A DNA stretch of 39,623 nt, from contig JAIUNT010000010.1 of assembly GCA_020161545.1 (NCBI GenBank), positions 1 through 39,623 on the forward strand, in the 5' to 3' direction. Position 1 is the first letter of the stretch. Each line of letters starts with the position of its first letter. The notes under the pieces were generated by a model. It had not been told where the DNA came from. It saw only the letters and a list, made by a program, of their open reading frames with translations, and made no database searches. A program made the translations under genes and the position numbers. Below, one piece after another: positions 16,412-23,574 of this stretch. The DNA comes from Pseudomonadota bacterium (lineage in GTDB: Bacteria; Pseudomonadota; Alphaproteobacteria; Caedimonadales; UBA1908).

Positions 16412-16440
16412 TTGGCAAATGCGCTTGACAAGCATATATT
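16374..16440 (+). promoter_or_regulatory. Promoter with nested inverted repeats upstream of the effector-like gene
   Basis: TTGGCA (16412-16417) and TATATT (16435-16440) with a 17-nt spacer form a good sigma-70 promoter 45 bp before the gene. Two inverted repeats precede or cover the -35: GCCAATAT (16374-16381) with ATATTGGC (16409-16416), and ATTTGCC (16391-16397) with GGCAAAT (16414-16420). This arrangement suits a repressor or activator operator. Confidence 0.5.
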
Positions 16441-16484
16441 TCCCCACATACAGATATTAATGGTATTTTTAAGGAAAATAGAGA

Positions 16485-17810
16485 ATGAATAAAATTTTTT
16501 CTATTATATGTTTCTTACTTTTTACATCACAAATTTATGGCTCCACGCACGATAAATGCAATCCACTTTTTGACATAAAGGAATCTGAATCACCCTTTGG
16601 GGAGTGGGCTTCACTCGCCCCCAGCGCTCGGCGCCCCTACTCTGACCATCGATACGGCGCGCCCGCAGCTGTGAACCAAGCACCCCTGTGGCGCCATCCA
16701 AGCCCAGAAGGTGTCCCAATGTCATACGTTTCTTACCAGGGCGCCCAGGCGCTACCCTTTAGTCAGCCGCCATACCACTCGTCCACCCCCATGGGCCATG
16801 GATATTGGTTCGCTCCTTTCGCGGGCAACCGACCAGTACAGTCTACCTCTCACGCCCACGGCAGCATCGCCATGTCACGTCCCCAGAGCTACGGCGCACA
16901 CCAGCCCGGCACCCGCCAGCCCCTCCAGATATGGTATCACCCATCTGTGCTATGCAACGCGTGCAAAGCCCATGGCGTGCAACCGCCTGAAGCGAGTCAG
17001 ACGCCACCACCCTTTGGATGGGGCGCCCCCACAACCACATCATCCGGCCAACACAACAGCGCTTGGGATTCTGGCGAAGCGACAAGCACCACAAGTGTGC
17101 CAGCACCCATCCTTTACTATGAAGAAAGTTACTCGGATTCCTTGTCTGGTGACCTCATATTGGTGTGCGACGAATTGTTTTTCCCAGTCCAGGAGAGCGT
17201 AAACTTATTACAATCTGGCGTCCCTCTTGATTGGACTGCACAAGACGACGAGAGACATGATGATGGCATGAGCGTGGCAGCCCCTGTGACCACATCCGTT
17301 CAGGCGGAGACCTCATCCCACGGCGCAAAAAAACGCCACAAATGGGGAGAACGGAGTGGCTCGTCAAAACGCGCAAAACGCAACAGCACGACCCTTGCCC
17401 ATGAAAAACGGCCTGGCGCAGGCATTCCTAAAAGTGAGCAAACCACGGTTTTATACAAATCTGGTGTACGCCTCCTCAACGAAACTCTGTGCAGTCAAAA
17501 GGCCGGCCCCGACACCAAAGCGGGCCGTAAACAGCTCATAAAGGCCGCGAAGGCTCTGACAGCTTGCGTCAAAAGCAGCTCTCGTTTGCAGTGGCAAGCA
17601 TATTTTGCCCTGGCAAAAACCAAATTTCATCTTAACCTGCTAGATGAATCAGCCCAGTACCTCCAGCGTATCACCAACAGCTCTTCATCCTCGGCTGACC
17701 TCAAGGCGGCGGCGTTGCACTTGGGCGCCCAACTGACCACGCGCCGTGAGGAGCTGCGCGCTCTGCAAGCAAGTGCTGCGGGCAAGGAAGCGGCCGACCT
17801 CGCCATCTGA
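16485..17810 (+). CDS. Secreted disordered protein with NLS-like cluster, candidate effector
   Basis: The 441-residue protein has a Sec signal peptide (MNKIFSIICFLLFTSQIYGS). It continues as a long Pro/Ser/His/Gln-rich region (about residues 40-275) without recognisable folds, with a CNAC pair near residue 164. At residues 282-299, KKRHKWGERSGSSKRAKR forms a textbook bipartite nuclear-localisation-like pattern. The C-terminal 130 residues are helical and TPR-like (LIKAAKALTACVKSSSRLQW, AYFALAKTKFHLNLLDESAQ). I know of no family match. The ribosome binding site is weak (TAAGGA, about 9 nt before the ATG), and the gene has its own promoter. The first 60 bp are much more AT-rich than the rest. 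A host-targeted role is inferred from composition only; the basic cluster could equally bind nucleic acid. Confidence 0.65.
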   Translation: MNKIFSIICFLLFTSQIYGSTHDKCNPLFDIKESESPFGEWASLAPSARRPYSDHRYGAPAAVNQAPLWRHPSPEGVPMSYVSYQGAQALPFSQPPYHSSTPMGHGYWFAPFAGNRPVQSTSHAHGSIAMSRPQSYGAHQPGTRQPLQIWYHPSVLCNACKAHGVQPPEASQTPPPFGWGAPTTTSSGQHNSAWDSGEATSTTSVPAPILYYEESYSDSLSGDLILVCDELFFPVQESVNLLQSGVPLDWTAQDDERHDDGMSVAAPVTTSVQAETSSHGAKKRHKWGERSGSSKRAKRNSTTLAHEKRPGAGIPKSEQTTVLYKSGVRLLNETLCSQKAGPDTKAGRKQLIKAAKALTACVKSSSRLQWQAYFALAKTKFHLNLLDESAQYLQRITNSSSSSADLKAAALHLGAQLTTRREELRALQASAAGKEAADLAI

Positions 17811-17868
17811 CGCACGGGGACTTGGGTCATATACTGTCATAAGCTCTAGGAGGGGAGGCTCCTTCTGT

Positions 17869-18666
17869 TCAGGGACAAGATGTGTCTTGGTGAACGCAAT
17901 GATGCCCTCCCGTCTTTCTCCTTACGCATTGCTGTGTTCTAGACGTCGCTTCTCGCGCAATTGCAATGGCCTCCTCCATGGCATTAGGCGGTGGCGCAAC
18001 ACAATTGAATCTGTAGCCACAGCCATCATGGCCATATGTCGACCTCCACTCCCTATAACGTTGGGTAAAACCACCGATGCCGAGTTTGAGGGTTTGCTCT
18101 TTTCCCCCTTGCCATGTAAGGCGAATTTGACGAGGCACATTGTCGCAACTTTCGGGATGAAAACCGCCAAATATCCCAAAACGCATGTGAAATTGCACGC
18201 CGTCGCCCTGGTGGGGCAAACCATCCCTCTCCACGAGCGCGCCCTCACATGTCACCCGTGCGTGCCAACGGGTAGGCGTCACCGTTTCAAATAAATAGCT
18301 AGAACAGTTTAATTTGATAACAGGATACGAGGAAAGCGACGTGTATAGGTATACACGAGCGGCGAGTGACACATTATCAAATTATAAAGGTTCGGCTATA
18401 AATGTAAAATGCATCATGCGTGCCACACCTTCCAGGTCATGAAAGGGAAAATCCATCTCCCAAATTTCACCGCCATAAGCCCTCTCAGGTAGAACGGCGC
18501 CGATGTTGAGGAAGGTAGACGGTGTGTAGTGAACAACAGCCTCCGCGTCTTGGTAGGCTGACATCCTCGCAGACAAGGGGCCCGCCTCCTCGCCAAGATC
18601 ACTCCCATAAGCGCTAGGCAAGTAAAGTGTGACTAAGAGTGCGTAAAGTGGATTAAAGGCGCGCAT
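17869..18666 (-). pseudogene. Secreted FlgE-D2-like protein interrupted by an in-frame TAA
   Basis: An ATG at 18666 with a strong AGGAGGG opens a signal-peptide protein (MRAFNPLYALLVTLYLPSAYG) that stops at TAA 18382-18384 after 94 codons. The same frame then stays open to 17869, a further 170 codons. Across the stop the conceptual product keeps the order seen in FlgE D2 domains: LNIGAVLP, then DFPFHDLEGVARMMHFTF, then QIRLTWQGG, LKLGIGGFTQ and YGHDGCGY. This suggests one 265-codon gene disabled, or recoded, at one codon. It lies 75 bp after the intact relative at 18742-19308. The strong ribosome binding site implies recent loss. If the first part alone is expressed, the product is a 94-residue secreted peptide. 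Confidence 0.6.
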
Positions 18667-18741
18667 AAGCCCTCCTGTCTGTTTTTGAAATAAGCCCCTG
18701 CAAGATAATGCAGCCCCTCGTGGTCATGAGGTCAATAGTTT

Positions 18742-19308
18742 TTAGAGCGGCTCTAGGGGAGGCACGTCATCCCAAAGATCTTGTTCCTTTGGTTTTCCAT
18801 CTTGATAAAGGGATTTGATAGAAAAAGGAAAAGCATAACTTGTGACACTATTCTCGGGGAAAGCACCAGACAGTGCCAGTGTCATTTTTTGTGAGATTTT
18901 ACCGTTTGTGCCATTTCCCCAAACAAACTTTAAGGGCAGCGGCCCCTCATTTTCCGTGCGGCATCCCCCGGCATCAAAGGTAAGGCGTATGGGGCCCAAA
19001 ACGTCATTTGCTTCCTTTGAAGAAATCGTCAGCTGCCACACGGGGGGATTTAGCGCGACGTGGTGCCAGCTCATCTCAAGATCGTACGCGTCACCAGAAG
19101 CATCATATACCTTCATGGGCGTCGTGTAGCACGCATCAAGAGGATCGCAGGCTGGCAAGTTTACAGCCGCCCAAATTTCTGTTGTCGGACGCGGGCCTGT
19201 CAGTGGGTGCACGTCCCTACCCATGTCAGTCTCATCTAAACTTGCCGCCACTTGCTGTGCACCCAAATACAGCACCATGCACAGGCATACCCTTTTCAAT
19301 TTCTTCAT
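18742..19308 (-). CDS. Secreted protein resembling the FlgE hook D2 (FlaE) domain
   Basis: The 188-residue product has a signal peptide (MKKLKRVCLCMVLYLGAQQV ending AAS), so it is Sec-exported. The mature part follows the FlaE/FlgE D2 pattern. WAAVNLPA corresponds to the NLP segment, TTPMKVYDASGDAYDLEMSW to VYDSxGNxH, VWQLTIS to NWxV, GPIRLTFDAGG to the LxFxxxG strand, and IKSLYQDGKP to the terminal TQxGYxPG. True FlgE is about 400 residues or more and is exported by the flagellar type III apparatus without a signal peptide, so this is not a hook protein. The ATG has AAGGAG 7 nt upstream. No flagellar genes are nearby. The similarity was judged by eye against remembered FlgE sequence. Confidence 0.65.
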   Translation of the reverse strand: MKKLKRVCLCMVLYLGAQQVAASLDETDMGRDVHPLTGPRPTTEIWAAVNLPACDPLDACYTTPMKVYDASGDAYDLEMSWHHVALNPPVWQLTISSKEANDVLGPIRLTFDAGGCRTENEGPLPLKFVWGNGTNGKISQKMTLALSGAFPENSVTSYAFPFSIKSLYQDGKPKEQDLWDDVPPLEPL

Positions 19309-19316
19309 GCGCTTTC
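19238..19316. repeat. 79-bp direct repeat, copy A (signal-peptide region of the FlgE-D2-like gene)
   Basis: This segment recurs at 19558-19636 with a single mismatch (T at 19610 for C at 19290). It covers the start codon and the signal-peptide coding part of the intact gene. Beyond it the two copies diverge quickly, so it marks a recent duplication or gene conversion. Confidence 0.9.
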
Positions 19317-19469
19317 TCCTTCAGGGTCATGGGCTCGCCTCCACACTGGCAAGGGCTTTCTTCTAAATAAGCAAGAAGCATGCCACTTGGCGGGGAGGTC
19401 GCACCACTATCACTTAGAGCTCCGCTGGAGGGCCTCCCCCCGGAGGCTCATGTTTCTTTCATTAATCCA

Positions 19470-19628
19470 TCAGGTGAAGCTCATAGCCGCCCAAGTTTCC
19501 TTGGTTGGACGTGGCCGTGTGCGCCCTTGGGCCGTGACGCTCATGTCGATTTCATCCAAACTTGCCGCCACTTGCTGTGCACCCAAATACAGCACCATGC
19601 ACAGGCATATCCTTTTCAATTTCTTCAT
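19470..19628 (-). pseudogene. Truncated duplicate of the FlgE-D2-like secreted protein
   Basis: A 52-codon frame starts with the same signal peptide as the intact copy, then reads SLDEIDMSV and PRPTKETWAAMSFT and stops at TGA 19470-19472. The intact copy continues there as PRPTTEIWAAVNLPACDPL. The roughly 150 bp between this stop and the intact gene contain no continuation of the D2 domain in any frame, so the body has been deleted. Its ribosome binding site (GAGAGTG) is weaker than that of the intact copy. It may still give a secreted 30-residue remnant, but it is best treated as a decayed copy. Confidence 0.75.
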
Positions 19629-19636
19629 GCGCTTTC
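19558..19636. repeat. 79-bp direct repeat, copy B (signal-peptide region of the truncated copy)
   Basis: Second copy of the repeat at 19238-19316, 78 of 79 positions identical, covering the start and signal peptide of the truncated pseudogene. Confidence 0.9.
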
Positions 19637-19650
19637 ACTCTCAACGATCA

Positions 19651-19682
19651 TCCCGCCTGCCCCGTCACAAAGGCAGGCGGGA
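19651..19682 (-). terminator. GC-rich stem-loop downstream of the SIMPL gene
   Basis: A perfect 11-bp stem (TCCCGCCTGCC at 19651-19661 against GGCAGGCGGGA at 19672-19682) with a 10-nt loop lies just beyond the SIMPL stop on the minus strand. No T-tract follows, so it may be a weak terminator or an mRNA 3'-end stabiliser. Confidence 0.5.
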
Positions 19683-19693
19683 CCCCCGGGCTT

Positions 19694-20425
19694 TTACTCT
19701 AAGAAGAAGTCAAAGGTAGACACCACACGGACTTTTTTCATGAGGGAGTCCTCGCCCGCATTCCACTCCTGGTTCGGGCTTGCGGTGGGGGACAAGAGGG
19801 TGATAATACCCTGGTTTGCCCGGCGGATGGCGCCCACGCGGCTGCTGGAGTCCTTGGCAAATTGCTCCGCCATTTGGCGCGCGTTACGTGTGGCCTCGGC
19901 CAAGATCTCTGGACGCAGGGCGTTGAAGGTGGACAGACGATAGGTAGGCTTGAGGTCCACGACGCCCACACCTTGCTGAAGCAAACTCAGCATATCACGG
20001 TGGGTCGTCTCAACCAGTTCAACCTTCGCGCTTTGTACCGTAAAGCCGCCGCGCATGTTGTAAGGCTCGGCCTTGTCAGAGCCGTACCCCATAGCGCGGT
20101 TGTTTGTGAAGTTAGGGCTGATTTTCGAGATTTCTGCCGCCTCAAAACCGTGATCTTTCAAAAACGCCTCGACCTTGTCCATGGCGACCGCGTAGTCCTG
20201 AGTCAATTTTTGCACGTCGTCTCCCGCCACAAGAAATGTGACGTCCCAGCTGGCCTGGTCGGACTTAACAACGCGCTCCACGAGCCCCTTAACGGTGACA
20301 AACCGTTCCCGGTCTTTGGACTCAACGATCCCTTTGTGAATAAAATACCCGGCTGTGGCGGGACCCAGTGCAATGAGCCCTCCCAAAATGAGTGCTGGGA
20401 GTGTCAAATTCGACGTTTTTTCCAT
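19694..20425 (-). CDS. SIMPL domain (DUF541) envelope protein
   Basis: SIMPL-domain proteins are periplasmic or membrane-anchored proteins of poorly known function, some linked to oxidative stress. The 243-residue sequence starts with an uncleaved-looking membrane anchor (LTLPALILGGLIALGPATAG), then FVTVKGLVERVVKSDQASWD, which is the typical SIMPL start (rxVxVxGxaexxvxpDxa). Helical and strand segments follow, including the SISP-like EISKISPNFTNN. ARQMAEQFAKDSSSRVGAIR near the C-terminus is the conserved ARxxAexxAxxxgxxlG-like motif. AAGGGG precedes the ATG at 20425. It sits between the decayed FlgE-like locus and the PAS gene with no obvious functional link. Confidence 0.85.
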   Translation of the reverse strand: MEKTSNLTLPALILGGLIALGPATAGYFIHKGIVESKDRERFVTVKGLVERVVKSDQASWDVTFLVAGDDVQKLTQDYAVAMDKVEAFLKDHGFEAAEISKISPNFTNNRAMGYGSDKAEPYNMRGGFTVQSAKVELVETTHRDMLSLLQQGVGVVDLKPTYRLSTFNALRPEILAEATRNARQMAEQFAKDSSSRVGAIRRANQGIITLLSPTASPNQEWNAGEDSLMKKVRVVSTFDFFLE

Positions 20426-20495
20426 GATAAAACCCCTTGTGGAAGAAAAGACGCCTCAGTATACCACGGGCCTTTTTCCCCTGAAAGAGGGCGTT

Positions 20496-22157
20496 TTACG
20501 CACTGGCCTTTTCCAGCTCTGCGATACGGCACGAGTCCGTCACGTCCACGAAGCTTAAGAGATGCGACCCATCGGGCAGCGGTACGTAGGCAAAGTCAAT
20601 CACGGTTCCGTCATTGCGGTTCAGGCGACGCTTTTTGGGCACACGGTCACTGACCCTTGCGATGAGTTTGTCCTTATAAAGATCCCACGTGCCTTCATAG
20701 GCGAGATGCTCTTTCACATGCTCCACAAGGTCTCGGATATGACGGCGGTCGGCGTCACCATCTGGCGTCCAGTGCCAGAGCTTTCGGAAAGAAGGATTTG
20801 TAAAGCGCAGGCGTAAATCACCCCCAAAGACGGCGATGCCCTCGTAGAGATTATCCAGCGTCGAGCGCTGGACATCGATCTGAATATTAAAGCGTCGCTC
20901 AAGCTCCAGGGATGAGCTCACATCTTCAAAAATATAGAAGATACCACCCGACGGATGGGGCGCCGTGATCTTGCGAATGGTACGCCCATCGGGCAGGTAA
21001 CACAGCTCCTGCATGGGAGACAAAAGACCAGAGATAATGCCCATCTCACGGCGCTTAAAGGCTGGGTAGTCCGTATGCTCAACCAGAAGCCGGCGGCGGT
21101 TCAGATCATCAAGGACCTCACCAATGGAGGGCTCGCCCGAGAGCCAACTCTCGTCCATGCCAAACATGCGCGCGTACGCGTGGTTGAAAAAGCGCAGCTT
21201 ACGGTCGGGCCCATAAACGGTCACACCCGCCGAGAGTGTTTCCAGCACTTCCCGGTAAAGGGACAGATGCCGCTTGAGCTTTCGCTCTAAAGAGTCTTCG
21301 GCGCTGCGGTCAAAGGCAAAGGCCAGGAAGGATTTATCAGCCTCTAATGGGACGCGCTTGAGTTCATAACAACGCCGTTGACCCCGCACGTTAAGGTAAT
21401 GCATCCCCGACGACTTCTTCCAAAAGTCATCGCCACCATCTTGGTTCACAAGGTGTGTAGAGGACTCCAAAATCTGCTGCTTTGGCATCTCTAAGGTGTC
21501 GCAGTAAGCTTGGTTGCAGTAGGCAATGTTATGGGACTCTTTCTCAAAAACCCACAAAGGTAGGGGCAAGCTTTCCAGAATTTGGGTCATGAGCTTGCTT
21601 TGGCTTTCACAATTGGCGGCTTTTTCCTCCAGTGCCACAAGGGGGCGCTTAATGGCGTCTTGGTCCACAAGATACAAGCGCATCTGGGCGCCCTTTGCGT
21701 GGGGCATGCACGCGGCGCTCACGTCAAAATAGTGATATCCGTGGCGGGTTAAAAAGCGCACCCATGCCTTTTGGGGGCCGCACGTACACTGAGTCACCAT
21801 CCCCTGAAACTGCGCCGCGTCTTCGGCATGCACAAGCTCCTGTAAATCAGAAAAAGTCTTCACGGGCGTTGCCAGCATGAGCGCGTCAAGAACCGCTTGG
21901 GAAAAGTGATCCTGGCCCTCACGCCACTGAACGTATCCTTGTGGAAGGTGGGTGCATGCGTCTTGCCAAGCTCGTGCACGGTTGCGTGCATGACGCTGGG
22001 AGAAGCGCCACATCAGCGCGCCTATACACAATGCAGCAACAAGTGCCACAAGGATCAGACCCACCCCTGCCGGGTGGTGCATGAGAAAAGGAGTGCCCGC
22101 TTCAAACGGAGCCCTCACAAGATGAAAAAATTCAGCCAGTGCGCCTGTCATAATCAT
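20496..22157 (-). CDS. Membrane-anchored PAS-repeat protein lacking a histidine kinase core
   Basis: The 553-residue protein has one membrane helix (about residues 30-50, GVGLILVALVAALCIGALMW) followed by several PAS-type modules, visible as ILESLPLPLWVFEKESHNIA, VLETLSAGVTVYGPDRKLRF and TLDNLYEGIAVFGGDLRLRF. It ends with LLSFVDVTDSCRIAELEKASA (first residues of that block at about 533). In related alphaproteobacterial proteins, VDVTDS is followed by a coiled coil, a HisKA domain with the phospho-His and a HATPase domain, about 250 residues more. Here the chain stops, and nothing downstream in any frame resembles a kinase. It may be a remnant, or a sensor acting through partners. No good ribosome binding site precedes the ATG at 22157. 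Confidence 0.8.
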   Translation of the reverse strand: MIMTGALAEFFHLVRAPFEAGTPFLMHHPAGVGLILVALVAALCIGALMWRFSQRHARNRARAWQDACTHLPQGYVQWREGQDHFSQAVLDALMLATPVKTFSDLQELVHAEDAAQFQGMVTQCTCGPQKAWVRFLTRHGYHYFDVSAACMPHAKGAQMRLYLVDQDAIKRPLVALEEKAANCESQSKLMTQILESLPLPLWVFEKESHNIAYCNQAYCDTLEMPKQQILESSTHLVNQDGGDDFWKKSSGMHYLNVRGQRRCYELKRVPLEADKSFLAFAFDRSAEDSLERKLKRHLSLYREVLETLSAGVTVYGPDRKLRFFNHAYARMFGMDESWLSGEPSIGEVLDDLNRRRLLVEHTDYPAFKRREMGIISGLLSPMQELCYLPDGRTIRKITAPHPSGGIFYIFEDVSSSLELERRFNIQIDVQRSTLDNLYEGIAVFGGDLRLRFTNPSFRKLWHWTPDGDADRRHIRDLVEHVKEHLAYEGTWDLYKDKLIARVSDRVPKKRRLNRNDGTVIDFAYVPLPDGSHLLSFVDVTDSCRIAELEKASA

Positions 22158-22249
22158 TTTTTTGAATCATTTGATGCTGCGATCATACCCCCTACCCCCC
22201 TTCACAATCAATGGGATATCGCAGGTGAAATGTCTTATTTTAAGCCTCT

Positions 22250-22299
22250 GCCCCTGGCAAGGGGCGCGCGCAAGTCAGGGGGCCGTGTCAAGCCCCCTG
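22250..22299 (-). terminator. Two adjacent stem-loops after the helical-repeat gene
   Basis: An 8-bp perfect stem (CAGGGGGC at 22276-22283, GCCCCCTG at 22292-22299) and a 5-bp stem (GCCCC at 22250-22254, GGGGC at 22261-22265) lie 10 bp and more beyond the stop at 22309 on the minus strand. Neither has a T-tract, so Rho-independent termination is uncertain. Confidence 0.4.
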
Positions 22300-22308
22300 C
22301 TGCATATC

Positions 22309-23574
22309 TTAGTTCTGACTCCCACCTGAGGAGGGTGGCGGACAATGTGAAGAGCTGCTCCCGCGCAACATCAGCTCTCTCAGCTGCTGTCTCCTTGCTT
22401 GGAGATCCGCCTGAGACAACCCAACAACCCCAGAAGATTGGCCCATAGAACTTACAGAGGTATGTGGCGTATATGTTGGGGCGTGTGTGGAGGGATATGA
22501 CCCAAAAGGCCCACCCCCGTGAGCACGGTAAGCAGCCGCCTCCTCTTTCAAAGAAAAGATCTCGTCTATCACATGCTTATCCGTATTCCCTTCCGCAAAA
22601 GTCACGTGGGTCTTTACTGACTCCACCAAGGGCATGCATTTATGGGCGAACTTAAGTTGTGCCCTTTTTCCGTCAAAATCGTGGCGCCGTCCTTGATCTT
22701 CTTTTATCAATTTTGGCCAGACCTTAGCCAGATAGCCGGGAATGGGCAAAAGTTCTCTCGTAAAAATACGTACACCTCCCTGCGAGAGGGCTGTCGCCAA
22801 GTGGGGAAGGGCCATTCTTAAATACCTCACGGCATCAGAGTGGTCCCTGGCTACTTCGCTTGCATCCGCGTAAATGCGAAAAAGTGTCTTTGCTTTAAGA
22901 TCCGTGACATCCCCATTCTCATGAGCGCCGTAAACGAGCTCTGCCGCCATTAATTTGTCTCGCACACCCTTACCTGCCTGCACCCATCTCCCTCGCACGT
23001 TGTAGCTGTTTGCCAGCAAAGCATCATCATCTTGGGAAGAGCTTCTTTTGTTCTTGATCATATCCCAAAGACGAATCGCCTCGGCGCTGGCGTCAACATG
23101 GTGCTGAGTGATGCTCCCATCACTCACACCCATGAGTGCCCATATTAAGAATTTAGCATGCACCGCCTCAATGGATTCGGCGGGCGTAGGTCTTCTGGTC
23201 ACGTTTGATACAAAGTTTTCGTAGCGCTCCAAATGGGCGCGCCCTTGGTGAGCCAAGGTGCGCTTCTTTGTCCTGTTCGGCTCGGATGCGATCTCTCTTG
23301 CTTGCAAAAGAATGGGTTTCTCTAAGATATTTGCAAAGAGAAAGCCCTCTTCCTGGTTTTCTTCCACCAAACCCAAACGAAGGGCCTTGGACAAATCTTG
23401 GGACGCTCGGTGGGCAGCCAGACCGGCCGCAGGCGCGCTGTGGGCGCACCCGGCTGCCATGTGATGAGCCCTGGCACTTTCCTTGAGGAAGGATACCTGT
23501 GCGTTGCGGGGAAGGTGAGCCCTTGCATAGTCCCCTTTGAAATCCCCAAGGTCATCCACGCGCGCGGCGTGCAT
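22309..23574 (-). CDS. Helical-repeat protein, unknown; probable second half of a frameshifted gene
   Basis: About 421 codons from the ATG at 23574; the frame is open upstream to a TTG at 23598. No family is recognised. The sequence is helical and TPR/Sel1-like in style (AKFLIWALMGVSDGSITQHH, DAVRYLRMALPHLATALSQG), with a Gly/Pro/Ser-rich tail (about the last 70 residues). It lacks the signal peptide seen on the preceding reading frame, whose 3' end it overlaps by 23 bp on the same strand, and no clear ribosome binding site precedes the ATG. Both observations fit a single ancestral gene of about 770 codons split by a 1-base indel in the GC-alternating tract near 23555-23565. Translational coupling of two genes is the alternative. 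Confidence 0.6.
   Translation of the reverse strand: MHAARVDDLGDFKGDYARAHLPRNAQVSFLKESARAHHMAAGCAHSAPAAGLAAHRASQDLSKALRLGLVEENQEEGFLFANILEKPILLQAREIASEPNRTKKRTLAHQGRAHLERYENFVSNVTRRPTPAESIEAVHAKFLIWALMGVSDGSITQHHVDASAEAIRLWDMIKNKRSSSQDDDALLANSYNVRGRWVQAGKGVRDKLMAAELVYGAHENGDVTDLKAKTLFRIYADASEVARDHSDAVRYLRMALPHLATALSQGGVRIFTRELLPIPGYLAKVWPKLIKEDQGRRHDFDGKRAQLKFAHKCMPLVESVKTHVTFAEGNTDKHVIDEIFSLKEEAAAYRAHGGGPFGSYPSTHAPTYTPHTSVSSMGQSSGVVGLSQADLQARRQQLRELMLRGSSSSHCPPPSSGGSQN

Noticed and set aside
16174..16428. 84-codon ORF between hppA and the effector-like gene
   Set aside because: No ribosome binding site, no family features, composition unlike neighbours, and it overlaps the promoter region of the next gene.
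18742..19308. Annotation as a true flagellar hook protein FlgE
   Set aside because: Too short, carries a Sec signal peptide and lacks the FlgE N- and C-terminal D0/D1 segments; only a D2-like domain is visible.
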